23,016 bases of DNA from JBDUCV01 sp040003255 (GCA_040003255.1 JBDUCV010000036.1:1-23016); one strand, 5' to 3'. Counted from the first letter of the stretch, positions 8,733 to 16,286 are shown. Notes: a model not told the origin generated them from the letters alone. Numbers and translations are program-made.

Positions 8733-9035
8733 ATGCTGAAGCCTACGAGCCTCGCCGACTTTGCCGGGCAATGGCAGAATGCAACCACCATGGCTGCCTT
8801 TCTGGTGTTGCTGTTTCCCGTGCTGCTGCTCGGCTTCATGCTCCTCATGGGGCGGGTCGAGGAGCCGCTGAACCGTTTTACGCCCGAACGCGACATCGAG
8901 CAGTTCCTCGACGACGCCAACCCCGACGAGCTCGAGACCTTCGTCCATGAAGGCACCGAATCCGCGTTGCGGCGGTTCAGGAACCGGCTCAACCCGAGGC
9001 GTTTGCTGCGCACGCCGGTCCGCCGCCAGCCCTGA
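8733..9035 (+). CDS. Small single-pass membrane protein (Rv3675-like)
   Basis: About 100 residues: one hydrophobic helix (about 20-40, AAFLVLLFPVLLLGFMLLMG), then RVEEPLNRF, an acidic stretch (ERDIEQFLDDANPDELETF) and a basic C-terminus. It matches in layout the unnamed protein encoded between nth and crp in mycobacteria; no function is known to me. AAGGA at 8721-8725, 7 bases before the ATG at 8733, supports this start. An ATG at 8790 would begin the protein directly at the membrane helix and has no ribosome-binding site, though its position fits homologues well. The start at 8733 lies 1 base from the divergent nth start. Confidence 0.75.
   Translation: MLKPTSLADFAGQWQNATTMAAFLVLLFPVLLLGFMLLMGRVEEPLNRFTPERDIEQFLDDANPDELETFVHEGTESALRRFRNRLNPRRLLRTPVRRQP
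8740..8745 (-). promoter_or_regulatory. Putative -10 element (TAGGCT), leaderless start of nth
   Basis: On the minus strand TAGGCT is followed by 8 bases and the GTG of nth at 8731. No Shine-Dalgarno sequence sits at a useful distance. If real, this promoter lies within the coding region of the divergent membrane protein gene when that gene starts at 8733. Confidence 0.45.
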
Positions 9036-9061
9036 CCTCGGTTCGCCTCCTGTCCTAGACT
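9032..9061 (+). promoter_or_regulatory. Putative crp promoter
   Basis: CTGACC (9032-9037) and TAGACT (9056-9061) are separated by 18 bases, giving a plausible sigma-A-type promoter and a leader of about 65 bases before crp. The -35 element overlaps the stop codon of the upstream membrane protein gene. Just downstream, TGTGA (9071-9075) with TCGCC after 6 bases resembles half of a Crp operator. Confidence 0.4.
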
Positions 9062-9135
9062 CCGCAAAACTGTGACCGGGCTCGCCTAGTGGGCCCGCAC
9101 GTCCGACCCGTCGGGTCGGTCAGTGAGGAGCTGAC

Positions 9136-9810
9136 GTGGACGAGGTGCTGCGCAGGGCAGGGCTTTTCCAGGGAGTCGACCCGGCCGACGTCGAGGCGCT
9201 GGGCAGCCAGTTCGAGACGTTTGACGCGCCCCGAGGCACCACCCTGTTTGCCGAGGGTGAGCCGGGCGACAGCCTCTACATCGTCCTGTCCGGGAAAGTA
9301 AAGGTGGGCAGGCGATCCCCGGACGGCCGGGAGAACCTGGTCGCTGTCATGGGGCCGGCCGACGAGTTCGGCGAATTGTCGTTGTTCGACCCGGGCCCGC
9401 GCACGTCAACGGCGGTGGTGGTAACCGACGCACGGCTGGCCCGATTGCCAAAGCAGGCGTTGCACAAGTGGGTGCATGACCGCCCCGAGATCGGGCTGCA
9501 GCTGCTGCGGGTCATCGCACGCAGGCTGCGCCGCACGAACACCATGCTGGCCGATCTGATCTTCGTCGACGTGCCGGGCCGGGTCGCCAAGCAACTGTTG
9601 CAGCTCGCGCAGCGGTTCGGTTCAGTCGACGGCGGCCAGCTGCGGGTTACCCACGACCTGACCCAAGAGGAACTGGCCCAGCTGGTCGGCGCCTCGCGAG
9701 AGACAGTGAACAAGGCGCTGGCCGACTTCGCCCAGCGGGGCTGGCTGCGCCTGGAGGGCAAGAGCGTGGTCATCCTCGACCGCGAACGGCTGGCCCGCCG
9801 CGCCCGCTGA
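9136..9810 (+). CDS. crp: cAMP receptor protein, transcriptional regulator Crp
   Basis: A 224-residue regulator, the same length as M. tuberculosis Crp and close to it along its whole length. The N-terminal cyclic-nucleotide-binding barrel carries FGELSLFDPGPRTST (78-92) with Arg89 and Thr90 contacting cAMP in the family. The long dimer helix contains RRTNTMLADL. The C-terminal winged helix-turn-helix (about 174-200, DLTQEELAQLVGASRETVNK) should read TGTGA-N6-TCACA-type sites. The GTG start has GAGGAG 5 bases upstream. A Crp half-site-like sequence in its own leader could mean autoregulation. It converges with murJ over a hairpin terminator. Confidence 0.97.
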   Translation: MDEVLRRAGLFQGVDPADVEALGSQFETFDAPRGTTLFAEGEPGDSLYIVLSGKVKVGRRSPDGRENLVAVMGPADEFGELSLFDPGPRTSTAVVVTDARLARLPKQALHKWVHDRPEIGLQLLRVIARRLRRTNTMLADLIFVDVPGRVAKQLLQLAQRFGSVDGGQLRVTHDLTQEELAQLVGASRETVNKALADFAQRGWLRLEGKSVVILDRERLARRAR

Positions 9811-9826
9811 CCCTGGGCTGCTCGCC

Positions 9827-9849
9827 AGCGCGGGCTGAAGACCCGCGCT
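9827..9849. terminator. Hairpin terminator between convergent crp and murJ
   Basis: AGCGCGGG (9827-9834) and CCCGCGCT (9842-9849) form a perfect 8-bp stem with a 7-base loop (CTGAAGA). On the plus strand it is followed by CTGTATT, only weakly T-rich. It lies 16 bases after the crp stop and 5 bases before the murJ stop, so it probably serves both. Confidence 0.7.
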
Positions 9850-9854
9850 CTGTA

Positions 9855-11579
9855 TTAGCCGCGCAGGGCGGAGAGGACCTCGCGCGCCTCCGGCACGTGC
9901 AGCCGTGACAGCACGAGTGCGAAGACGATCGCCCCGGCAGTGGCTCCGCCTACCAGCGCAATGGCGGCCGAACCGCGGCCGGTGCCCAGACCGTGGTGCA
10001 CGCCGAGCAGGACGCAGTACGCGGCGCCGCCACCGACCGCGGCGGCCAGCGTGACTCGCGCGACGGTGCGTACCACCGTCGCGAACCCGAGCAGGCCGAG
10101 CCGACGCCGCAACGCGAGATGTCCGACCAGCGCGCCGAGAACATAGGACGCAGAGGTGACCACGCCAAGCGCTTCGATCACCCGGTCGCCGTCGAGCAGC
10201 AAGGCGGCGGGCAGCACCAGCCCGATCTCAGTCACCACCATCGCGAGATTGACCAGTGCCGGCGTCCGGGCGTCGCCGAGGGCGTAGAACGCGCGCAGCT
10301 GGAGCATCACCAGGGCGTACGGGAACAAGCCGAACGCTGCTAGTGCAACCACGGTTCCGATCAGCCGGGCCTGGTCGACGGTGGTATGCCCGACGAACAT
10401 CACCGTCGTCGCGGCCGGTCCCAGGACCATCAAGGCTGCCGTCACCGGAACGAGTGCCACACCCGACAGGCGCGCTCCCAGCCGCAAATCCTCCAGCAGC
10501 TCGGCCGTCGCGCCGCGCGCCGCTGCGCGCGAGAGCCGGGGCATCATCGCGGTGAGCACCGACACGCCGAGGATTGCGTAGGGCATCTGGAACAGCAGCG
10601 CTGCATACGCGAACGTCGACACCCCATCGTTGCTGAACGCGATCCGGGTGATCACGGCGATGCCGAGCTGGCTCAACGCGACGTAGACGAGCACCCACGC
10701 GGCGAGTGCCCGAAATTCGCGCATCCGGGCCGCCGCTCCACCGACCGCCCGAAAGCGCCACCGCCAATGGAATCCGGCTCGGCGAAGTGACGGCACAAGG
10801 CACATCGCCTGGGCGGCGATCCCGAGCGTCGTACCGATCCCTAGGACCAAAATCTGTGCCGCCGTGATGCCCGAGACGGTCGGCTCGGCGCCGCCGGTCA
10901 TCACCACGAACACTCCGAGCGTCGCCAGCATGATCAGGTTGTTGAGCACCGGCGCCCACGCCGGAGGGCCGTAGACCTGAAGCGTGTTCAGCACCGCCGC
11001 GATCATGGCGCCCAGGCCGTAGAAGAAGATCTCGGGGAGGAGAAGCATGCCGAACACGGTCGTCAGGTGCCGCTTGTCGGGATCCGCGACGAACGTCCAG
11101 GCAATCACCGGAGCGGCTGCCACCGCGGCGAGGGTGGCGGCACCGAGCGCGACGGTTGCAAGTGACAACAACCGCTGGGTGAACGCCACCCCTCGATCCG
11201 AATCACGTTCCTGCGCCTGGACCAGGGCGGGGATCAGCACGCTGGCAAGCACGCCGCCGAGCAGCAGCTCGTAGAGCATGTTCGGGAAGCTGTTGGCGCC
11301 GTTGAACGGGTCCGCGATCCCGTTGGCTGCCACGCCGAGCGCAGCCGCGAGCGCGATGCTGCGTAGGAATCCGGTGAGCCGGCTGGCCAGGCTGCCGATC
11401 GCGATCGTCCGACTGTTCTCCAGCAGCCCGCCGTGCGCTGCCGCGTCAGCGAGGCTGCGATGGCGGCCACGGCGCGCGAGCGTCGCCGAGGACGGGCCGA
11501 GCGGCGTGCGATAGAAGGCCGGCTCGCTCCACCCGTCGTCTGATGGCGGGCCCTCGATGACGCGTCCGGTGCCGGTCAC
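9855..11579 (-). CDS. murJ: MurJ/MviN-family lipid II flippase
   Basis: About 574 residues with a polar N-terminal extension of roughly 50 residues followed by about 14 hydrophobic helices. Family landmarks are GFLRSIALAAALG, NSFPNMLYELLLGGVLASVLIPA (read in two parts), a central AAWVLVYVALSQLGIAVITR and LLFQMPYAILGVSVLTAMMP. MurJ moves lipid-linked peptidoglycan precursor across the membrane. The start is GTG at 11579, 5 bases after the asnB stop; no strong ribosome-binding site is seen, so translation may be coupled. There is no C-terminal pseudokinase extension like that of mycobacterial MviN. In actinobacteria the main murJ usually lies elsewhere, near the parB/trx region, so this may be a second copy with a special substrate; that is inference. 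Confidence 0.9.
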   Translation of the reverse strand: MTGTGRVIEGPPSDDGWSEPAFYRTPLGPSSATLARRGRHRSLADAAAHGGLLENSRTIAIGSLASRLTGFLRSIALAAALGVAANGIADPFNGANSFPNMLYELLLGGVLASVLIPALVQAQERDSDRGVAFTQRLLSLATVALGAATLAAVAAAPVIAWTFVADPDKRHLTTVFGMLLLPEIFFYGLGAMIAAVLNTLQVYGPPAWAPVLNNLIMLATLGVFVVMTGGAEPTVSGITAAQILVLGIGTTLGIAAQAMCLVPSLRRAGFHWRWRFRAVGGAAARMREFRALAAWVLVYVALSQLGIAVITRIAFSNDGVSTFAYAALLFQMPYAILGVSVLTAMMPRLSRAAARGATAELLEDLRLGARLSGVALVPVTAALMVLGPAATTVMFVGHTTVDQARLIGTVVALAAFGLFPYALVMLQLRAFYALGDARTPALVNLAMVVTEIGLVLPAALLLDGDRVIEALGVVTSASYVLGALVGHLALRRRLGLLGFATVVRTVARVTLAAAVGGGAAYCVLLGVHHGLGTGRGSAAIALVGGATAGAIVFALVLSRLHVPEAREVLSALRG

Positions 11580-11584
11580 TCCGG

Positions 11585-13168
11585 TTAGTGCTGACGAACC
11601 CGCCGCACGGCGCGACGCAGGGCGGGCTCGACGTTCCACCGCACCGCCCCAGCCAGGTCGCGCGCGTGCTCGAACACGGTGTAGTCCCGCGGCTCGGTGT
11701 CGGCGACGAACTGGTCCAGGTCATTGCCGTAGCCCTCGAGTGCGTGATCGAAGTCGCGCCGGATTGGTTCTGCCAGGTCGTAGCCGAAGGCGCGGTGCAG
11801 CTTCGCGTACATCGGCTTGTACAACCTGGCCCGGTCGTGCAGGCCGGTGGAGTAGGACATCCCGTACTTCGGGCGACGGCGAATGTAGTCGGGCAGCATG
11901 TCGGCGAATGCCTGGCGGACGATCCACTTCTCTTGTCCGTCGCGCACCTTTAGCTCGAGTGGCAGTCGCATGGCCAGCTCGACAAGGGACAGGTCCAAGA
12001 AGGGCACCCGCGTCTCGACGCCCTGTCCCATGCTTGACCGGTCGACGCGCTGCAATTCGGTGCGGCCCAAATTAGAAATCTTGTGCAGGAACAGTCGGCG
12101 ACTCTGCTCGGGGCCGATCTCGTGGTACATCGGATAGCCGCCGAACAGCTCGTCCGATCCATCGCCGGTGAGCACGACCTTCACGCCGAGTTCGTGCACC
12201 CTGCGGAACAGCGGTACCGACACGACGGCGTTGATGATGTCGCCGTACTCGGTGAGCTCGGAGAGCCTGATCGCCTCGCGGATCTCGTCGAGGCGGATCT
12301 CCCGAGGCCGTAGTTCAATCACCTCGTGAGCAACGCCGAGCTCGCGAGTCAACCGGCGAGCGTAGACGAGGTCCTCGCTGTCGGGCGTGCCGATCGTGAA
12401 GGCCACGCAGTCCGGATGCATCTCGCGCACGTGCAGCAGGGTCACGGTGCTGTCGAGCCCGCCGGACAGGATGACGCCGACGGTCAAGTCGGTGTCGACG
12501 CGCACCCGGATGCTGTCTTGCAGCGCGGTGCGGACCAGCTTTGCCGCCTCGTCCGGATCGTCGATCGGTGTCTGGTTCTCACCGAGCCGAAGCAGGTGCA
12601 CGTACGGCGTCAGCGCCGGAGCGGTCTGCGCATCCGCCCACCCGTGGTGCCCCGGGGGCACCTCCGATACGGGTGCGCCCACCGGTACGAGTGCCTTGAT
12701 CTCGGACCCGATGTGCAGCCGTCCGCCGTCGCGTGACCAATACAGCGGCTTGACGCCGAGTGGGTCGCGGGCGAGGTAGCACCGTCCGGTCGCGCGCTCG
12801 ACGATCGCGAACGCGAACTCGCCGCGCAGCCGATCGACCGCGCCGTCGCCCCATTGCAGGAACGCCTCGAGGACGACTTCGGTATCGCTGTCGCTTCGCA
12901 TGACGTGGCCGAGCGCCGCCAGCTCGGCGTGCAGCTCGTGATGGTTGAAGACCTCGCCGTTGTAGCAGAGCAGCCAGCGCCCGTCGGCCGACACCCAGGG
13001 CTGCACAGCGCGTTCACGGTCGACGATCCGCAGCCGCTGGGTGCCCGCCAGCAGCTCGTCGGCGAGCAGGGTTTCTTCGATGTCGCCGCGGGCAGCAATG
13101 GCGGCCAACATCTCTGCAAACAGGGATCGATCGGCCCCGGGGCCGACGATCAGCGCGATGCCACACAC
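11585..13168 (-). CDS. asnB: Glutamine-dependent asparagine synthetase B-family amidotransferase
   Basis: A 527-residue two-domain enzyme. The N-terminal class II glutaminase starts with nucleophile Cys2 (MCGIALIV), with QRLRIVD (44-50), YNGE (69-72) and SDSDTEVVL (92-100) lining the glutamine site. The C-terminal synthetase domain has the pyrophosphate loop SGGLDS (235-240), GDGSDELFGGY (335-345) and RVPFLD (387-392). It should transfer ammonia from glutamine to an adenylated carboxylate. Free aspartate is the default substrate, but close relatives (LtsA in Corynebacterium, AsnB in B. subtilis) amidate the meso-diaminopimelate of peptidoglycan precursors, and the neighbours here are murJ and an M15-like gene. 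The GTG start lies 1 base from the preceding stop, so translation is coupled. Confidence 0.92.
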   Translation of the reverse strand: MCGIALIVGPGADRSLFAEMLAAIAARGDIEETLLADELLAGTQRLRIVDRERAVQPWVSADGRWLLCYNGEVFNHHELHAELAALGHVMRSDSDTEVVLEAFLQWGDGAVDRLRGEFAFAIVERATGRCYLARDPLGVKPLYWSRDGGRLHIGSEIKALVPVGAPVSEVPPGHHGWADAQTAPALTPYVHLLRLGENQTPIDDPDEAAKLVRTALQDSIRVRVDTDLTVGVILSGGLDSTVTLLHVREMHPDCVAFTIGTPDSEDLVYARRLTRELGVAHEVIELRPREIRLDEIREAIRLSELTEYGDIINAVVSVPLFRRVHELGVKVVLTGDGSDELFGGYPMYHEIGPEQSRRLFLHKISNLGRTELQRVDRSSMGQGVETRVPFLDLSLVELAMRLPLELKVRDGQEKWIVRQAFADMLPDYIRRRPKYGMSYSTGLHDRARLYKPMYAKLHRAFGYDLAEPIRRDFDHALEGYGNDLDQFVADTEPRDYTVFEHARDLAGAVRWNVEPALRRAVRRVRQH

Positions 13169-13169
13169 G

Positions 13170-14096
13170 TCAGGCGGAGAATTCCCGGTCGAAGGCGCGG
13201 CGCAGGTCGGCGGTCGCCGCCGGATTGATGCAGACGTGCCAGGCCTGGCCTTCGTCGATGACGTTCACCGCGCCGCTGTCGCGACGTTCGAGCAGCAGCT
13301 CCTCGAGGACCGGCCGCGCCCCGAAGCGCGCGAACCATGCCATCTCGATGTCGACGGCGTAACCCACGCAGTGTGCGCTGGGCAGCACCGCCGAGTACCC
13401 CAGTGAGCGCAAGTGCAGCTGGTAATCGACGCTGCGGGTGAGGCTGTTCACCCACAGTTCAGGCGTGCCGGCCGGGGCGAGCCGGGTGAAGTCTGTCGCC
13501 AGCGAGTGCGCCAGGGCAATCACCTCGGGACGGGTGCGGGCGTAGCGAAGTCCGACGGTGCGTGGGGTGCGGTCGGGCGCGAGCCGGCGCATGGCGGCGC
13601 GCACGCCGCGGGTCCACAATTGCTCGGACTGGGTGCGGTAGCGAATTTTCAGCGCCCCACGTCGCCGCAGCGGTTCGAGCTCGACGAGCTCGTCTGCACG
13701 CAGCATGTCGGCGTCGAGGGCGTAAGCCTTGGTTCGTCCCCACCAGACCGCGTCGATCTGGGAGAGCAGGAAGATGCGGATCAGCGCGGTGAGGTCGATC
13801 GCCGCACTGCGGTCGTTGGGCCGGTAGTCGCGAACCTCGCGGGTCAGCGATTCGACGACGCTCGACATGCCCTCGGGCGTTTGGGTCAGGACGGTCCGGA
13901 ACTCCGCGTCGTAGAGTCGCCTGCCGAGCACCGCCTCGGCGCGCTGGACGCCGCTCGGCCCGGCACTGCCCACGACCTCGGTAAGCAGGTCGTCGACCGC
14001 GGCGCGAAACTTGATGAGATGCGGTGGCGGGGATGTGTCGCTCGACGGTGGCCGTCCGCTGACGGGCTCGCCAGGTGGGTGCCGAAGCACTCCCAT
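13170..14096 (-). CDS. M15/LAS-like metallopeptidase homologue without signal peptide (possibly DUF5715)
   Basis: A 308-residue protein. The N-terminal two thirds are helical and charged with no recognised domain. The C-terminal part reads LWVNSLTRSVDYQLHLRSLG, then S240-A-H242-C-V-G245-Y-A247-V-D249, the SxHxxGxAxD zinc motif of M15 D,D-carboxypeptidases, and ends with DEGQAWHVC (Glu282, His287), in place of the usual E-x-x-H. The C-terminal motif is what I associate with DUF5715-type proteins. No signal peptide or clear membrane helix is visible, so it is probably cytoplasmic, which is unusual for this fold. The ATG at 14096 is fixed by GGGAGGAG 8 bases upstream. It is first in an asnB-murJ transcription unit, with TATGCT upstream as a likely -10. 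Catalytic activity is uncertain. Confidence 0.65.
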   Translation of the reverse strand: MGVLRHPPGEPVSGRPPSSDTSPPPHLIKFRAAVDDLLTEVVGSAGPSGVQRAEAVLGRRLYDAEFRTVLTQTPEGMSSVVESLTREVRDYRPNDRSAAIDLTALIRIFLLSQIDAVWWGRTKAYALDADMLRADELVELEPLRRRGALKIRYRTQSEQLWTRGVRAAMRRLAPDRTPRTVGLRYARTRPEVIALAHSLATDFTRLAPAGTPELWVNSLTRSVDYQLHLRSLGYSAVLPSAHCVGYAVDIEMAWFARFGARPVLEELLLERRDSGAVNVIDEGQAWHVCINPAATADLRRAFDREFSA

Positions 14097-14138
14097 CGCG
14101 CGGACTCCTCCCTGTGCCGACTCGGATTCGTTCGCCGG

Positions 14139-14144
14139 AGCATA
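14139..14144 (-). promoter_or_regulatory. Putative -10 element (TATGCT) for the M15-like/asnB/murJ unit
   Basis: TATGCT on the minus strand lies 42 bases upstream of the ATG at 14096, in the 92-base gap after the beta-lactamase-fold gene. The hexamer is identical to the -10 proposed for the tRNA gene. A weak -35 (CCTGTC at 17 bases) is possible. It would let the three-gene unit be expressed separately from ridA-Nudix. Confidence 0.4.
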
Positions 14145-14188
14145 GCGCCGGATCTTTGACCGACAGGGTAGGTGAGCGGGCTGCGCGA

Positions 14189-14980
14189 TCAGCGGTGGGC
14201 CGAGAGATACGCCAGCTGGGCCCGCACCGATAGCTCCGCGGCTGGCCACAGCGCGCGGTCGACGTCCGCGTACACGCTCTCGACCACCACCTGCGGCGTC
14301 ACCTCGCTGCCCAGCCGGGCGACGACGGCGCGCACCTGTTCCAGCCGCTGCTCGCGATGCGCAAGGTAACCAGAGGCGGCGGTTCCAGCGGCCGGCAGTT
14401 CCGGTCCGTGCCCTGGCAGCACCGTCATTTCACCAAGTTCGCGTAGCCGCCGCAATGAGGCCAAGTACTGCGCGAGATCGCCGTCCGGGTAGGCGACCAC
14501 GGTGCTGCCCCGCCCCAGGATGGTGTCACCCGTCAACACCGCGTCGATGTCCGTCGGCCCGCGCAGAAGAAAGGACAGTGAGTCCGCGGTGTGGCCCGGT
14601 GTCGACCAGACCCGCAGTTCCACCCCCGCCGCGGCGACCACGTCGCCCTCGACGAGTCCCGCACTGCCCAGCCGGTGCGCTGGGTCGAGTGCGCGCACGT
14701 CGGCACCGGTCAGCGCATTCAGCCCACGGGCGCCGTCGCTGTGGTCGGGATGGCCGTGTGTCAGCAGGATCACAGCCACCCGGCCCGCGGCATCGGCGAC
14801 CGCGGCCAGATGATCAGCGTCGTCCGGGCCCGGATCGACCACGATCGCATCGGGTGATCCGGCAGCTCGCAGAAGCCAGGTGTTGGTGCCCTCGAGCGTC
14901 ATCGGCCCGGGGTTCGCGGCTAGTAGGACGCTGGCATCTGGGGTCACCCGGCGCAGCTGGCCGTACGCGGGGTGGGTCAC
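14189..14980 (-). CDS. Metallo-beta-lactamase-fold hydrolase (Rv3677c-like)
   Basis: A 263-residue protein. The di-zinc motif THGHPDH (74-80) is followed by SDGA, then STPGHTADS, LTGDTILG and LPGHGPELP, giving the full set of histidine and aspartate ligands of the superfamily. The C-terminal helices resemble the LACTB2-like branch, whose members are nucleases or thioester hydrolases; I cannot choose between these here. It sits at the mycobacterial Rv3677c position. The GTG start overlaps the Nudix stop by 4 bases, so it belongs to the ridA-Nudix operon. Confidence 0.85.
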   Translation of the reverse strand: MTHPAYGQLRRVTPDASVLLAANPGPMTLEGTNTWLLRAAGSPDAIVVDPGPDDADHLAAVADAAGRVAVILLTHGHPDHSDGARGLNALTGADVRALDPAHRLGSAGLVEGDVVAAAGVELRVWSTPGHTADSLSFLLRGPTDIDAVLTGDTILGRGSTVVAYPDGDLAQYLASLRRLRELGEMTVLPGHGPELPAAGTAASGYLAHREQRLEQVRAVVARLGSEVTPQVVVESVYADVDRALWPAAELSVRAQLAYLSAHR

Positions 14981-15741
14981 GCCGTTGTCCGCCCGGGGAG
15001 CGGCACGGTCGAGCCGTCTGGCAACTCGATGGACACCCCGTCCGGGCCGCGAACCAAGATCGGCGCTACCGGGTTGAGGTCACGATCGGCCGCCGCGGCG
15101 AGGACGTCGGCGACCGTCGCGTGGGTGGCGATCGAGCGCAGCGTGACGATCGTCGGCGGCAACATCCGGCGCTCACCCCGGGCATTCGCGGCGATCGCTT
15201 CGCGCACCGGTTCCCACGCGGCTACTGAGGATTCGGTAGTCAGGTCGTGGGCGACGCCGCGAGTCGGCAATGCCGCTACGAAGAACCTCGTGTCGTAGCG
15301 ACGCACCTCGCCCTCGGGCGTGATCCACCGCGCCCACGGACGCACCGCGTCGGCGTCGAGCGCCAGCTCGTGCTGGCGCAGCAACCCGGCGAACCCCACC
15401 CGCCCGGCCTCGACGTCGGCTCGGTAACCCAGCAGGTCCGCTGGGGGCACGGTGAGCAGCACTCCGGTCTCTTCGAACGTCTCTCGGACCGCGGCGCCGA
15501 TCAGGGCCCGCGCGAGCACCTCGTCGCAGCCCAACTGCGCAGCGACGTCCGGTACCGAACGGCCCGCCCAGGGCACTGACGCGTCGGCTTCGTCGACCCG
15601 CCCACCGGGAAACACCGTCATACCCGGGGCGAACACCATCTGCCGGACCCGGGTGAGCAGCCATGCCTCCACGCCAGCCGCCCCGTCGCGCAGTAGGACG
15701 ACGGTGGCGGCGTCGCGGATCGGTACCGGCGTTCCCGTCAC
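14977..15741 (-). CDS. Nudix hydrolase with split Nudix box (NUDT19-like)
   Basis: A 254-residue protein. It opens with AATVVLLRDGAAGVEAWLLTR, then VFAPGMTVFPGG (36-47). About 35 residues separate the GG from the metal-binding core RETFEETG (86-93). This long insertion is typical of the NUDT19-like branch, which in animals hydrolyses CoA and acyl-CoA; the substrate here is unknown. A C-terminal domain of about 150 residues includes EGEVRRYDTRFFVA. The GTG start overlaps the ridA stop by 4 bases and its own stop overlaps the next start by 4 bases. It is not in the M. tuberculosis order, where the ridA-like and beta-lactamase-fold genes are adjacent. Confidence 0.85.
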   Translation of the reverse strand: MTGTPVPIRDAATVVLLRDGAAGVEAWLLTRVRQMVFAPGMTVFPGGRVDEADASVPWAGRSVPDVAAQLGCDEVLARALIGAAVRETFEETGVLLTVPPADLLGYRADVEAGRVGFAGLLRQHELALDADAVRPWARWITPEGEVRRYDTRFFVAALPTRGVAHDLTTESSVAAWEPVREAIAANARGERRMLPPTIVTLRSIATHATVADVLAAAADRDLNPVAPILVRGPDGVSIELPDGSTVPLPGRTTA

Positions 15742-16196
15742 GCAACCTCGACGATCAGCTCGAGTTCGACCGGCGCGTCCATCGGCAGGGCGAGGACGCC
15801 GACTGCGGAACGGGCATGGACACCGCCGTCGCCGAACACCTCGCCGAGGAGCGTGCTGGCGCCGTTGATCACCGCTGGCTGCCCGGTGAAGTCAGGCGCC
15901 GATGCAACGTAGCCGACGACCTTCACCACCCGAACCACGGCGTCGAGGCCGACGAGGGCGTGGACGGCGGCGAGGGCATTCAACGCACAGGTTCGGGCGG
16001 CGTCGGTGGCGGCGGCCGGAGCCACCTCAGCGCCGACCTTGCCGGTCAGCTGCAACGTCCCCGCCACGAGCGGCAACTGCCCGGAGGTGAAGACCAGTGA
16101 TCCGCTGCGGACCGCAGGTACATAGCCGGCCAGCGGTGCCGCCACGGCAGGCAGCTCAAGACCCAGCTCGGCCAGCCGGTCAAGGGGCGAGGTCAT
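15738..16196 (-). CDS. RidA/YjgF-family protein (Rv3678c-like)
   Basis: A 152-residue protein of the Rid fold. It has LVFTSGQLPL (34-43), a central helix ARTCALNALAAVHALVG and the C-terminal ARSAVGVLALPMDAPVELEL (128-147). True RidA enzymes hydrolyse reactive enamines/imines using an arginine in the V-x-R-L-P stretch; here that position is Ala136 (VLALP), so imine deaminase activity is doubtful and another ligand or reaction is likely. The ATG at 16196 is supported by TAGGGT 7 bases upstream; the longer open frame overlaps the divergent arsA-like gene and its promoter. It heads the operon with Nudix and beta-lactamase-fold genes. Confidence 0.88.
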   Translation of the reverse strand: MTSPLDRLAELGLELPAVAAPLAGYVPAVRSGSLVFTSGQLPLVAGTLQLTGKVGAEVAPAAATDAARTCALNALAAVHALVGLDAVVRVVKVVGYVASAPDFTGQPAVINGASTLLGEVFGDGGVHARSAVGVLALPMDAPVELELIVEVA

Positions 16197-16203
16197 TCCT
16201 GGC

Positions 16204-16209
16204 ACCCTA
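16204..16209 (-). promoter_or_regulatory. Putative -10 element (TAGGGT), leaderless start of ridA-like gene
   Basis: On the minus strand TAGGGT is followed by 7 bases and the ATG at 16196. AGGA directly before the ATG is too close to act as a ribosome-binding site. This fits a leaderless transcript. Confidence 0.5.
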
Positions 16210-16286
16210 AGCCCGCCACGAGTGGAGTGCGGCCGCGGCCCCCGCGGCGCGACGACCGGACGCGGGCGCGACGGCGGGGCGTTGCC

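Noticed and set aside
10228..10959. 243-codon minus-strand frame inside murJ
   Set aside because: It is an out-of-frame shadow of murJ: Arg/Gly/Asp rich and without hydrophobic or domain patterns.
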